Origin: Flavobacteriaceae bacterium PS02338
GTDB taxonomy: Bacteria; Bacteroidota; Bacteroidia; Sphingobacteriales; Sphingobacteriaceae
Direction of reading: 5' to 3'
Assembly: GCA_029959615.1 (NCBI GenBank)
Contig: JASCOD010000006.1
Span: 124,001-188,000, forward strand
Length of the DNA: 64,000 nucleotides
Part shown: one piece after another, positions 33,054 through 42,008 of the stretch
Layout: every line of letters starts with the position of its first letter
Position numbering within the stretch: the first letter of the stretch is position 1
Program-made: the position numbers and the translations under genes
Notes under the pieces: model-generated
Databases searched by the model: none
Seen by the model: the letters and a program-made list of their open reading frames with translations, nothing else
Told to the model about the DNA's origin: nothing

Positions 33054-33542
33054 TTAGAGGTATTGCTTTTCGTCTAAAACCAACTTCCATTTTTCGGTTT
33101 CGGCATAGTTTTTTATCACCTCGTTTCGGTGAGTAAGCAAGTTTTTAAGGTAGGCTTTTAGGATCAGTAAATTGAAAATTCTCCCGAAAATTCCGTAGGG
33201 TGAACTAAAGTTGAACACATCTGTCATGATCACTTTTCCGTTAATTTCTTTGAATTCGTGGCTGTGATGAATCGATTTGAAGATGCCTTTTACTTGCTCG
33301 TCTACGAAGTGATACGGCCTCTGATAAGCCGTTATTTTCGACGTGAGCTGTTGTCTAACGCCGAAATGGTTAGCTTCCCACGTTACGTGTTCGTTTAAGT
33401 CTATTAATCCATTGGTGATGCCAGAAATAGCCTTTTCAGAGGTGTTTGCAGTGGAAATTTGATGTAAATCGATACTTCTAGACAAATCAAAACAAATCTC
33501 AATAGATGAGTTGATTTCAGTACTGAGCTCGATTTTAGGCAT
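33054..33542 (-). CDS. SRPBCC/START-like fold protein
   Basis: A 162-residue protein resembling the polyketide cyclase/SRPBCC superfamily: N-terminal strand KIELSTEINSSIEICFDLSRSIDLHQIS, a central VTWEANHFGVRQQLTSKITAYQRPYHFVDEQVKGIFKSIHHSHEF and a C-terminal helix ILKAYLKNLLTHRNEVIKNYAE. This group is often labelled cell-division inhibitor-like, without direct evidence. It lies five bases downstream of the LptF/G-type gene, so the two are probably co-transcribed. Confidence 0.82.
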   Translation of the reverse strand: MPKIELSTEINSSIEICFDLSRSIDLHQISTANTSEKAISGITNGLIDLNEHVTWEANHFGVRQQLTSKITAYQRPYHFVDEQVKGIFKSIHHSHEFKEINGKVIMTDVFNFSSPYGIFGRIFNLLILKAYLKNLLTHRNEVIKNYAETEKWKLVLDEKQYL

Positions 33543-33547
33543 GGCTG

Positions 33548-34651
33548 TTATTTAGGTGCTCTGCGCAATAAATAAAGGCCGAGAAGCCCGAATATAACCA
33601 CAGGTAGTAGATTGGCCAACAAGGGTGGTACACCGCCTTTGGTAGAGAACATTTTGGCGAATTGGTTAAGCACAATGAACAAAAAGCTTAGCACTATGCC
33701 TATTCCAAGGGGTAAGCCTACACCTCCTCGTACTTTTCTAGAAGACAAAGCTACTCCTATTAGTGTAAGTACAAAGGCCGATAACGGTTGTATATAGCGC
33801 TTGTATTGCTCAAAAAGCAGGTCGTTCATTACGCCAGATCCTCGGATTTTTTCCTTTTTGATTTTATCTGCAAGCTCTTTAACAGTCATGCTTTCAACCA
33901 CGTTATCATAAACCGAGAAATCGTCTGGTTTCATATCCAAAACAGTATCTTTAGTTTTTGTATTGGCGTAAACCATGGTTTCTTTAAGGTCCTTGATGTT
34001 TCTTGTGGTATAATTCGTTAGTTTCCAAACATGCTTTAACGAGTCGTAACTGATTTGCTCCGCAATTAGTTTTTTTTCTAAAACATCACCTTTAAATCGG
34101 TCTAATGCAAATCTATAACCTATATTACTGCGGTTGTCGAAGTTATCGATATAAATGTAGGTATTGTCGTCTATCTTCATGTGGATATTCGACTTGGTAT
34201 AGGGATCGTTTTTATTTATAACCTGGTTTTCGAAACGGTTTTTGATTTTGTTGGTGTAAGGAAGCATGTAGAGATTCGAGCCTAAATTAAATGAGAAAAT
34301 AATAAAGGCTGAAATGAAATAAGGTCTTAAAAAGCGATTAAAACTAACTCCACCACTTAAAATGGGTACAATTTCAGTTTGGTCTGCCATTTTAGCGGTA
34401 AAGAAAATTACGGCAATGAAGTTCATCAAAGGCGAGAGCATATTTACGTAAAAAGGAATTGAACCCGCATAATACTGCGTAATTACTTCCCAAATGGTCA
34501 TGTCATTCTCTAGGAAATCATCTAGCTTTTCCGAGAGGTCGAAAATTACAATGATTACAACAAAAACAGCTAGCGTGTACACAAAAGTGCCCAAGTATTT
34601 GCCGATGATGTAGGCGTCGATAATTTTTGAACGTCGCTTGAAAAATTTCAT
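33548..34651 (-). CDS. LptF/LptG-family permease
   Basis: A 367-residue permease of the LPS export ABC transporter LptB2FG. Three N-terminal helices (about residues 15-110), a periplasmic beta-jellyroll (about 130-265) and three C-terminal helices (about 275-363) form the family layout. Segments DAYIIGKYLGTFVYTL, FFTAKMADQTEIVPILSGGVSFNRFLRPY and ALSSRKVRGGVGLPLGIGI are characteristic. The partner LptB and second permease are elsewhere. It lies downstream of tgt with an 83-base gap on the same strand. Confidence 0.92.
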   Translation of the reverse strand: MKFFKRRSKIIDAYIIGKYLGTFVYTLAVFVVIIVIFDLSEKLDDFLENDMTIWEVITQYYAGSIPFYVNMLSPLMNFIAVIFFTAKMADQTEIVPILSGGVSFNRFLRPYFISAFIIFSFNLGSNLYMLPYTNKIKNRFENQVINKNDPYTKSNIHMKIDDNTYIYIDNFDNRSNIGYRFALDRFKGDVLEKKLIAEQISYDSLKHVWKLTNYTTRNIKDLKETMVYANTKTKDTVLDMKPDDFSVYDNVVESMTVKELADKIKKEKIRGSGVMNDLLFEQYKRYIQPLSAFVLTLIGVALSSRKVRGGVGLPLGIGIVLSFLFIVLNQFAKMFSTKGGVPPLLANLLPVVIFGLLGLYLLRRAPK

Positions 34652-34734
34652 CTATATGTCGATTTTCAGAGGGTTAGATACAGCTTTATGATTAAATTTT
34701 TATTCGAATAATATTTAGTCATTAAACGGCTCTT

Positions 34735-35865
34735 TTAGAGTTTAGTCCCTAAGATAGTAACCATTTTGTTTTTCCACTCATAAAACTCACCAGCAATAAT
34801 CTTTTCTCTGGCTTCGTTAACCAACCAAAGATAAAAATGGAGGTTGTGTAATGTAGCAATCTGAGAGCCTAAAATCTCTTTGCTGTGCATTAAATGACGT
34901 AAATAAGCCTTTGAATAAACTTGATCGGCCAATAAATCGCTGTCTGCATCTATTGGTGAGAAATCGTTAGCCCATTTTTTGTTCGTAATGTTAATCATTC
35001 CATTTCTGGTGAAAAGCATTCCGTTTCTAGCATTCCGAGTAGGCATTACGCAATCAAACATATCTACTCCTAACGCAATATTTTCCAAAATATTGATCGG
35101 AGTGCCCACGCCCATTAAGTAACGAGGTTTTTCGTAAGGTAGAATATCGCAAACTACTTCCGTCATAGCATACATTTCCTCTGCTGGTTCACCAACAGAA
35201 AGACCGCCAATGGCATTTCCTTCGCGATCCATAGAAGCAATAAATTCAGTAGATTTGATTCTTAAATCTTTATAAACAGAACCTTGTACAATGGGGAAAA
35301 GCGTTTGATCGTAACCGTATTTTGGTTCTGTTGTATCAAAGCGATGGCAGCAACGTTTTAGCCAACGATGTGTCATGTTGATGGAGTTTGCAGCGTATTT
35401 ATAATCGCAAGGATAAGGGGTGCATTCATCAAATGCCATGATGATATCTGCGCCAATGGTACGTTGGATATCCATCGCATATTCTGGCGTAAATAAATGT
35501 TTGGAGCCATCAATGTGTGATCGGAAAGTAACACCTTCTTCCTTAATTTTTCTCACTTTACTTAGCGAATACACTTGGTAGCCACCACTGTCGGTCAAAA
35601 TAGGTCTGTCCCAACCAATAAATTTGTGCAAACCACCCGCTGGCTCTAAAATATCCAAGCTTGGGCGAAGGTATAGGTGGTAGGTGTTGCCCAAAATAAT
35701 TTGGGCTTTAATATCTTCCTTAAGTTCTTTTTGATGTACTGCTTTTACTGTTCCAGCAGTGCCTACAGGCATAAAAATAGGAGTTTGTATATCGCCGTGA
35801 GCAGTGCTGATTACACCAGCTCTTGCTTTAGAATTCGGATCTTTTGCCTGTAAATTAAATTTCAT
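34735..35865 (-). CDS. tgt: tRNA-guanine transglycosylase lacking zinc cysteines
   Basis: Tgt exchanges guanine-34 of GUN anticodon tRNAs for a 7-deazaguanine (preQ1). The 376-residue protein keeps the active site: general base D92 in TDSGGYQV, the GGLSVGEP loop, nucleophile D271 in MFDCVMPTRNARNG and the ALGVD segment. In the C-terminal zinc site, however, the usual C-x-C-x2-C is replaced: by alignment on DADSDLLADQVYSKAYLRHL the three positions are S309, L311 and D314, while the final histidine (H340 in TLHNL) remains. A zinc-free fold or a changed metal is implied. Confidence 0.93.
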   Translation of the reverse strand: MKFNLQAKDPNSKARAGVISTAHGDIQTPIFMPVGTAGTVKAVHQKELKEDIKAQIILGNTYHLYLRPSLDILEPAGGLHKFIGWDRPILTDSGGYQVYSLSKVRKIKEEGVTFRSHIDGSKHLFTPEYAMDIQRTIGADIIMAFDECTPYPCDYKYAANSINMTHRWLKRCCHRFDTTEPKYGYDQTLFPIVQGSVYKDLRIKSTEFIASMDREGNAIGGLSVGEPAEEMYAMTEVVCDILPYEKPRYLMGVGTPINILENIALGVDMFDCVMPTRNARNGMLFTRNGMINITNKKWANDFSPIDADSDLLADQVYSKAYLRHLMHSKEILGSQIATLHNLHFYLWLVNEAREKIIAGEFYEWKNKMVTILGTKL

Positions 35866-35875
35866 ATGTATTTTT

Positions 35876-35901
35876 CCTCTTCAAAAAGAGGCACAAAAGT
35901 A
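35876..35901 (-). promoter_or_regulatory. -7 box and leader hairpin of tgt
   Basis: On the minus strand TACTTTTG (35901-35894) fits TAnnTTTG. Just downstream CCTCTT/AAGAGG with a 4-base loop (35876-35891) forms a small hairpin at or near the expected transcript start, before the ATG at 35865. Confidence 0.45.
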
Positions 35902-36098
35902 AAAATTAATTGTCAGATTGTTTAGTTGTGACGATTTGATGTCAAAGATTTGAAAGCTTGACCCAATGTTGATGAGTGGGTAAGTCTAGGTTTGTACTAA
36001 GTATTGTCTTATAAAACTAATAACCAATTCACTAATTTTTCAACAAAGCTTACAAATTAGATTAAAAAGTAGACCTTTGCTAGCTTTTAAACATCATC

Positions 36099-37220
36099 GT
36101 GGAATTTAACATACTCGAAATCTGCTTACTTACAGCACTTGCCATCTGCTTTTTTATACATCTATATTATGTACTTGGTGTGCATTTGAAGTTAGTGAAG
36201 TATCAAATTGCTGAGTTGCCGACATCTAGCAGCCAGCCCATTAGTGTGATTGTTTGTGCCCGTAACGAAGCTGAGAATTTGAAAAAATATCTCCCTCGTA
36301 TTTTTGAACAAGACTATCCGAATTTCGAAGTAATTGTGGTTAACGATAGATCTTGGGATGGCACTGCCGATTTGTTAGAAGATTTAGAGAAGAAGTATGC
36401 TAAGCTAAAAGTTGTTCAAGTAAAAGAAGGTGATAAGTTTATTGCTGGTAAGAAATTCGCGGTAACAATGGGAATAAAGGCAGCTAGCCACGAATGGCTA
36501 GTTTTTACTGATGCTGATTGTGAACCAACCTCTGTACATTGGTTAAAAGGAATGCAAAAACCTGTCGATAGCGATGTGCATATTTTGCTGGGCTATTCTC
36601 CATATTTCAAGAAAAAAAGTTTTTTGAATGTTTTAATCCGTTTTGAAACTTTTTTTACAGCGGTTAACTACTTGTCATTTGCTTTAAAAGGGATGCCGTA
36701 TATGGGAGTTGGAAGAAATATGGCATACCAAAAATCGTTGTTTTTTAAAAATAAGGGTTTTGCTGCACATATGCATATTCCTTCGGGAGATGATGATTTG
36801 TTTGTGAACGCAAATGCGACCCCAAATAATACGGTGATTCAAATTCATAAAGAAGCGCAAGTATGGAGTGAACCAAAAACATCTTTTCTAGCTTATTTAA
36901 GGCAGAAGAAAAGACATATTGGAGCCGGAAGTTTTTACAAACCAAAACATAAGTTCATTCTTTCTACACAAATAGCGGTACAGTTTCTCTTTTACGCTTT
37001 AGTGATTACTTTAGGCTGTTTTCCGCATACGCATTTTATTGCTGTTGGCGTTTTCTTGTTGAGCTTAATCGTAAGATGTTTCGTTTATCCGAAGCTCCTA
37101 AAAAGATTAAATTATGGTGAGTTGAGATGGTGGTTCCCGATTTTGGATATCATTTTAATGGTTTTTCTAGTGTTTAACGCCATTCTATCTGTTTTTGTTA
37201 AAAAGGTGCAATGGAAATGA
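36099..37220 (+). CDS. Membrane-bound family 2 glycosyltransferase
   Basis: A 373-residue GT2 enzyme. An N-terminal membrane helix (residues 5-27) leads to the GT-A domain with ISVIVCARNEAENLKKYLPRIFEQDYPNFEVIVVNDRSWDGT, the DxD-like TDADCEP and a QKKRHIGAGSFYK segment corresponding to the Q-x2-RW region; two or three helices follow (about residues 288-365). Start is GTG, as no in-frame ATG lies nearby. Lipid or exopolysaccharide glycosylation is likely but the donor is unknown. The following intergenic DNA holds two families of word repeats. Confidence 0.87.
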   Translation: MEFNILEICLLTALAICFFIHLYYVLGVHLKLVKYQIAELPTSSSQPISVIVCARNEAENLKKYLPRIFEQDYPNFEVIVVNDRSWDGTADLLEDLEKKYAKLKVVQVKEGDKFIAGKKFAVTMGIKAASHEWLVFTDADCEPTSVHWLKGMQKPVDSDVHILLGYSPYFKKKSFLNVLIRFETFFTAVNYLSFALKGMPYMGVGRNMAYQKSLFFKNKGFAAHMHIPSGDDDLFVNANATPNNTVIQIHKEAQVWSEPKTSFLAYLRQKKRHIGAGSFYKPKHKFILSTQIAVQFLFYALVITLGCFPHTHFIAVGVFLLSLIVRCFVYPKLLKRLNYGELRWWFPILDIILMVFLVFNAILSVFVKKVQWK

Positions 37221-37225
37221 GGGAA

Positions 37226-37248
37226 TTTACGATTTTAGATTTACGATT
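37226..37248 (+). repeat. Second copy of the TTTACGATTTTAG intergenic word
   Basis: A 23-base stretch identical to 10671-10693, lying just after the glycosyltransferase stop. Confidence 0.85.
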
Positions 37249-37303
37249 GATTTAATGTAAGGCTCATGTTCAACAGCTAATAGTGCTGTAAACTTAGAAC
37301 TAC

Positions 37304-37335
37304 TTGCTACTTTCCACTTTTTACTTTTAACTTTG
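37304..37335 (+). promoter_or_regulatory. Promoter of rsmG, near-leaderless
   Basis: TTG (37304-37306), 21 bases, then TAACTTTG (37328-37335), both parts of the Bacteroidota consensus. The rsmG ATG is only four bases after the -7 box, so the transcript should begin about at the start codon. Confidence 0.55.
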
Positions 37336-37339
37336 CTCC

Positions 37340-37969
37340 ATGGTAAAACCCGATATCGTTTTCAAGTATTTTAAGAATTTAACTGCTATTCAAATTGAGC
37401 AGTTTGAAAAGCTTTTTGATTTGTATAGCTTATGGAACTCACAAATCAATGTGATTTCTAGAAAAGATATTGAGGAATTATACGAACGTCATATCCTCCA
37501 TTCTTTAGGAATCGCTAAGTTTTGCACCTTTAAACCTGGCGAAAAAGTATTAGATGTAGGTACTGGTGGCGGTTTTCCAGGAATTCCGTTAGCAATTTTA
37601 TTTCCCGAAACACAGTTCCATTTAGTAGATTCTATAGGTAAAAAAATAAAAGTGGTAACTGAAGTTGCTTCCGCTTTAGGTCTAAAGAATGTAAAAGCTT
37701 CGCACAGCAGGGCAGAGCAAATCACAGATAAATATAATTTTGTAGTTTCTAGGGCAGTGACCCGTCTGGCAGATTTCTATCCCTGGGTAAAAGGGAAGTT
37801 TGCAAAGGAAAACATCAATGCCCTCAGGAATGGTATTCTCTATTTAAAAGGTGGCGACTTGACAGAAGAAATTAAAGAGTCGAAACTGAAAGCAGAATTG
37901 TACCCACTTTCAGCTTATTTTGAAGAAGATTTTTTTGATACTAAATATGTGGTTTACATACCACAATAA
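37340..37969 (+). CDS. rsmG: 16S rRNA (guanine-527-N7)-methyltransferase
   Basis: RsmG methylates N7 of G527 in 16S rRNA. The 209-residue protein has the GidB pattern: NVISRKDIEELYERHILHSL, SAM motif VLDVGTGGGFPGIPLAILFP (residues 70-89), FHLVDSIGKK and the VSRAVTRL segment. Length is normal. Loss of this enzyme is known to give low-level streptomycin resistance in other bacteria. It is a single gene with a short promoter immediately before it. Confidence 0.94.
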   Translation: MVKPDIVFKYFKNLTAIQIEQFEKLFDLYSLWNSQINVISRKDIEELYERHILHSLGIAKFCTFKPGEKVLDVGTGGGFPGIPLAILFPETQFHLVDSIGKKIKVVTEVASALGLKNVKASHSRAEQITDKYNFVVSRAVTRLADFYPWVKGKFAKENINALRNGILYLKGGDLTEEIKESKLKAELYPLSAYFEEDFFDTKYVVYIPQ

Positions 37970-38169
37970 ATAGTTAATCGCCCACTATTATATCCTTTTT
38001 CTTATAGTGATTTTGCTGGTATTAAATTACACGTCGTTTTCTGTCGCACTATCTTTCCCAATTTTGTTTCACTCCTTCTTCGTGTAAGCTATAATATTTG
38101 TTCTTCAGCTTTGCTAATTCTCTTCTAATGAATTATCTTGTTGCTGATTTTCAAATTTTTATTTTACCT

Positions 38170-39261
38170 ATGAATAAAAAATATCAAATCGCTTTAACCC
38201 TTATTAATGGGGTAGGGCCATTGATTGCCAAAAAACTACTTCAGTATTTTGATAGCGCCGAAGCAATATTTTCAGCTTCCCAAAAACAATTATTACAAAT
38301 AGACGGGATAGGCAAAAAGATCGCCGAATCTATCTTGAGTACCAATGCGCTAGAATTAGCTGAAAAAGAGCTAGAATTTATCGATAAGCATAAGATACAA
38401 GTGCTGTTTCAAGAAGATGAGAATTATCCTAAGCGATTGAAGAACTGTTATGATGCGCCTTTGTTACTTTATTATAAGGGCACAGTTAGCCTAAATCGCC
38501 AACGAGTGGTTAGTGTGGTAGGGACTCGAAACGCTACCGCTTATGGTAAAATGCTGTGTAAGCAATTAATTGAGGTGTTAAAGCCTTATGATGTGTTGAT
38601 TGCGAGTGGATTGGCGCATGGAGTAGACGCGGCGGCTCATAAAGAAAGTTTAATAGCTGATATTCCTACGGTTGGGGTGTTAGGGCATGGTTTGGATCGG
38701 ATTTATCCCGCGGGTCATAGAGAATTAGCTGCTAAAATGATCAAGAATGGTGGCTTACTTACCGAATTTCTATCAGGTTCAAATCCAGACAGAGAGAATT
38801 TTCCCAAGCGCAACAGGATCATAGCTGGTATGGCCGACGTAACCATTGTTGTGGAAGCATCTATTAAAGGAGGTGCATTAATTACTGCAGAAATTGCTAA
38901 TTCTTACAATAGAGATGTATATGCATTTCCTGGAAGGGTAAATGATGAGTTTTCTGAAGGCTGTAATTTTCTGATTAAAACCAATAGAGCGGGCTTGATT
39001 AACCATCCACAAGATTTAATCTATTACTTAGGTTGGGATGATGATACCAGTAAAAAAGAAGTAGTACAAATGCAGCTGCCTTTAGGTTTAAATAAAGATG
39101 AACGATTGGTAGCTGAAACGTTGCAACATTGTTCTTTAGCCGTAGATGAACTTTCTTTGCAAACGAATATCGCTCAAAGTAAACTGGCGATAATTCTTTT
39201 AACATTAGAAATGAAAGGAATTATTGTTGCCTTGCCAGGAAAGTTATTTAAACTAGCTTAA
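38170..39261 (+). CDS. dprA: DNA processing protein DprA/Smf
   Basis: DprA protects incoming single-stranded DNA and loads RecA during transformation. The 363-residue protein has an N-terminal helix-hairpin-helix region (ALTLINGVGPLIAKKLL, LLQIDGIGKKIAESIL), the Rossmann-like core with VVSVVGTRNATAYGK, GLAHGVDAAAHKESL, GHGLDRIYPAGHRELA and ENFPKRNRIIAGM, and a C-terminal winged helix (about residues 295-363). I choose the ATG giving MNKKYQIALTL; a TTG 72 bases upstream adds an unrelated stretch. Confidence 0.93.
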   Translation: MNKKYQIALTLINGVGPLIAKKLLQYFDSAEAIFSASQKQLLQIDGIGKKIAESILSTNALELAEKELEFIDKHKIQVLFQEDENYPKRLKNCYDAPLLLYYKGTVSLNRQRVVSVVGTRNATAYGKMLCKQLIEVLKPYDVLIASGLAHGVDAAAHKESLIADIPTVGVLGHGLDRIYPAGHRELAAKMIKNGGLLTEFLSGSNPDRENFPKRNRIIAGMADVTIVVEASIKGGALITAEIANSYNRDVYAFPGRVNDEFSEGCNFLIKTNRAGLINHPQDLIYYLGWDDDTSKKEVVQMQLPLGLNKDERLVAETLQHCSLAVDELSLQTNIAQSKLAIILLTLEMKGIIVALPGKLFKLA

Positions 39262-39597
39262 TTACTTTTTTATTTATACTTGCGGTGGCCTGTAGATGGT
39301 AGTTATCAAGCATTATCCTTCGTTTATCTTTCGATGATCTGCTGTTTAAATGGAGATGGGAATAGGTCGGTGGGTAGTAGTCACGTAATTTAACTAATTC
39401 ATTCCATTTATTTGTTTTTTTATAGAAAACTACCTAAGCTAATAACTTTAATTAGTGTGATGCCAAATTTATACTATATTTAGTATATCATATTTATAGA
39501 TTATGGAACTAAATTTTGTTTTCGGTTATTTTGTGAAATTTAATTCTAATTAAATATTAATCACGAAATACTTATTGTTGTTCGTTACTTTTGTAAC
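39262..39597. other. Gene-free region between dprA and the CBS-type gene
   Basis: 336 bases with no credible open frame and no hairpin that I can support as a terminator. AT content rises towards the right. TATACTATATTTAGTATATCA around 39470-39490 holds a short palindrome, and a -7 box lies just before the next start. Confidence 0.6.
39586..39593 (+). promoter_or_regulatory. Bacteroidota -7 box, near-leaderless
   Basis: TACTTTTG fits TAnnTTTG and ends four bases before the ATG of the cystathionine beta-synthase-like gene. No -33 TTG at a good distance. Confidence 0.4.
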
Positions 39598-40959
39598 ATG
39601 TGGTATAACAATATATTAGAAACCATAGGTAATACACCTTTGGTAAAACTGAATAACATCGTAAAAGATATTCCTGCTACTGTTTTAGCAAAAATTGAAA
39701 CTACCAATCCTGGTAACTCTATTAAAGATCGCATGGCGATAAAAATGATAGAGGATGCCGAGAAAAGTGGAAAACTAAAACCTGGAGGAACTATTATTGA
39801 AGGTACGTCTGGTAATACAGGAATGGGCTTAGCCATGGCGGCTATCATTAAAGGTTACAAATGTATTTTTACCACCACAGATAAGCAATCTAAAGAAAAG
39901 GTTGATGCTTTACGTGCCTTTGGTGCTGAAGTAATCGTTTGTCCAACCAATGTAGAACCAGAAGATCCCCGTTCATATTATTCGGTTTCTTCGCGTTTAG
40001 AAAGAGAGGTGCCAAATTCTTGGAAACCTAATCAGTACGATAATTTAAGTAATTCTCAAGCACACTACGAGCAAACAGGACCAGAGATTTGGGAGCAGAC
40101 AGAAGGTAAGATCACGCATTTGGTTGTTGGTGTAGGTACTGGAGGTACTATTTCTGGAACAGGCAAATACTTGAAAGAGAAAAATCCTAACATTAAAATT
40201 TGGGGAATAGATACTTATGGCTCTGTTTTCAAGAAATATAAGGAGACTGGTATTTTTGATAAGAATGAGATTTATCCATACATCACTGAAGGTATTGGTG
40301 AAGATTTCTTGCCTGCAAACGTTAACTTCGATGTTATTGATCTTTTTGAGAAAGTAACAGATAAAGATGCGGCTTTGGCTACAAGAGAAGTTTGTCGCCA
40401 AGAAGGAATTTTTGTAGGTAACTCGGCTGGTGCTGCTGTAGCCGGTTTGCTTCAATTAAAAGATCAGTTGAAACCAGAAGATGTAGTCGTTGTTATCTTC
40501 CATGATCATGGTAGTCGCTATATGGGCAAAATGTATAACGAGGATTGGTTACGTGAGCGTGGTTTCTTAAAAGATGAAAAGCTAACTGCTCGAACTATTC
40601 TTTCTAAAAAAGATACTGGAGAAATTGTAACTATCGATTGCGAGAAATCAGTTTCTGAAGCATTTAACACCATGAGTACCTTAAATATTTCTCAAATTCC
40701 AGTTACCCAAAAAGGGATGTTGGTTGGCAAATTAGAAGAAAGCGATATTCTAGCGGCTTTATTAGAAAATCCAAGTGTAAAATCGGCAAAAGTAGAAGCT
40801 ATTATGGGGGCGACGTTTCCGTTTGTTGATTTAAATACGTCGATAGATCGTTTATCATCATTGATTAATAAAGATAATAGCGCTGTCTTAGTGGAGTTGG
40901 AAGATGGCAAGTTTGACATTATTACGCAGTACGATATCATTAATGCGATAAAAGGATAA
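39598..40959 (+). CDS. Cystathionine beta-synthase-like PLP enzyme with CBS pair
   Basis: A 453-residue fold-type II PLP enzyme. The catalytic part, residues 1-320, has TIGNTPLVKLN, the PLP lysine in NPGNSIKDRMA, the EGTSGNTGMGLA substrate loop and GVGTGGTISGTGKYLK for the phosphate. Residues about 335-453 form two CBS repeats (SEAFNTMSTLNISQIPVTQKGMLVGKL and a second ending in FDIITQYDII). This architecture belongs to cystathionine beta-synthase of the transsulfuration path; a cysteine synthase with a regulatory domain is the alternative. Single gene with a terminator. Confidence 0.92.
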   Translation: MWYNNILETIGNTPLVKLNNIVKDIPATVLAKIETTNPGNSIKDRMAIKMIEDAEKSGKLKPGGTIIEGTSGNTGMGLAMAAIIKGYKCIFTTTDKQSKEKVDALRAFGAEVIVCPTNVEPEDPRSYYSVSSRLEREVPNSWKPNQYDNLSNSQAHYEQTGPEIWEQTEGKITHLVVGVGTGGTISGTGKYLKEKNPNIKIWGIDTYGSVFKKYKETGIFDKNEIYPYITEGIGEDFLPANVNFDVIDLFEKVTDKDAALATREVCRQEGIFVGNSAGAAVAGLLQLKDQLKPEDVVVVIFHDHGSRYMGKMYNEDWLRERGFLKDEKLTARTILSKKDTGEIVTIDCEKSVSEAFNTMSTLNISQIPVTQKGMLVGKLEESDILAALLENPSVKSAKVEAIMGATFPFVDLNTSIDRLSSLINKDNSAVLVELEDGKFDIITQYDIINAIKG

Positions 40960-40962
40960 TAA

Positions 40963-41000
40963 GTAAAAAGTCTAAAGTAAAAAGTCTAAAGTAAAAAGTT
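40963..41000 (+). repeat. Short tandem word repeat (AAAGTCTAAAGTAAA)
   Basis: Two and a half copies of GTAAAAAGTCTAAA, directly after the CBS-type gene. The inverse of similar words (AAAAGTTAAAAGT, AAAAAGTGGAAAGT) appears at 37300-37335. Confidence 0.75.
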
Positions 41001-41030
41001 AAAAGATTGGTGTTAAAGCCAATCTTTTTT
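41001..41030 (+). terminator. Rho-independent terminator of the CBS-type gene
   Basis: AAAAGATTGG (41001-41010) with CCAATCTTTT (41019-41028), 10-bp perfect stem, loop 8, followed by T. Confidence 0.9.
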
Positions 41031-41123
41031 GTTTTGGTAATTCCCGAATTGTTTGTTTAACAAAAAATGGTAGTTTATTATATGCTTCCGAAGTTTCAAA
41101 AACTTCAGAAGTCTTCTCATCTT

Positions 41124-41831
41124 TTACAAATAATTATCCTTTGTTATCTCCCAAGTCCAAGGTTTTTTAAAGTCATTTAGTGTTCTCTGGCTACCAAATA
41201 CTAAGATGTCTTCGTCGGTGGTATTGGAAATATTTCTCTTGAAAATACTACCGACAACAGTTTTGATGGTACGATCCACAAAATCATATTGTTTGTCTAC
41301 CATTTCGCCACTATCTTTATGGTAATAAACATTGTTTGCCATTACCAAATTCCACTGTTTCTGCAGGTATTCGAATTCATAATTTAATTTCCAGCGCCAT
41401 TCGTTACCTCCTTCAAAAGATAATATCAGTTTATTGTTGTCAACTCGTATACTCTTTAAAGGGTCGCCCATTTTGCCACCTTCTTCAGAACGCAGCACAA
41501 AATCATTGTTTTGTATTGCCAGACGATACTTATTGTTTACTTTAAAATACACAGCTAAGATTCTTGGTTTTTGCGTCTCTGTAATCAACTCAATCTCATA
41601 ATTTCCGTATGCTCTATCTTCGTTAATTGCGGTATGGTGTTCTAGTATTAAAACAAGGTCTTGTTGGTTATCTTGGTTTAAGTCACCTTGGACAGAATCA
41701 ATTATTTTCCAGTTTTTGGGAATAATGCTGCTTAGTTTTTCGCTCTGCACGATTAGCTTTGGGAAAGTGAATTTTTGAGCAAAACTCTGGGTCGCAACAG
41801 AAAGTAACATAAAAAATATAAGCCATCTCAT
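41124..41831 (-). CDS. Exported protein of unknown function with calcium-loop-like motif
   Basis: A 235-residue protein with a signal peptide (residues 1-19, ATQSFAQ). Residues 45-65 contain DSVQGDLNQDNQQDLVLILE, similar to the D-x-N-x-D loop of FG-GAP or dockerin-type calcium sites seen in many Bacteroidota exported proteins. The rest is beta-rich with many aromatic residues (WRWKLNYEFEYLQKQWNLVMANN). A terminal KPWTWEITKDNYL follows. I do not recognise a family with known function. Confidence 0.75.
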   Translation of the reverse strand: MRWLIFFMLLSVATQSFAQKFTFPKLIVQSEKLSSIIPKNWKIIDSVQGDLNQDNQQDLVLILEHHTAINEDRAYGNYEIELITETQKPRILAVYFKVNNKYRLAIQNNDFVLRSEEGGKMGDPLKSIRVDNNKLILSFEGGNEWRWKLNYEFEYLQKQWNLVMANNVYYHKDSGEMVDKQYDFVDRTIKTVVGSIFKRNISNTTDEDILVFGSQRTLNDFKKPWTWEITKDNYL

Positions 41832-41887
41832 GCCATAACAACGCTTAAAATACTATTTTAGCATAATTGCATTGAACCCAAATAGTA

Positions 41888-41961
41888 CGTCATTCTGAAT
41901 TTATTTCAGAATCTGTTTTTTAGGTTGTTCTAACAAGCCGACCCTAAAATAAATTCAGGGT
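41888..41961. repeat. REP-like inverted pair, second copy
   Basis: ATTCTGAA/TTCAGAAT (41892-41899, 41905-41912) with 5-base loop, preceded by CGTC, and in the opposite orientation ACCCTAAA/TTCAGGGT (41941-41948, 41954-41961). It matches the pair at 18235-18298. Confidence 0.8.
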
Positions 41962-42008
41962 GATGATCATGGAAGTAAAGTGCTAAAAACCAAAATATAA
42001 TTAATCTT

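Noticed and set aside
32691..33090. Open frames of about 69 (+) and 67 (-) residues in the gene-free region
   Set aside because: They lie in or beside the 115-bp repeat, have biased composition from the T-rich strand, and resemble no protein; no ribosome site or terminator.
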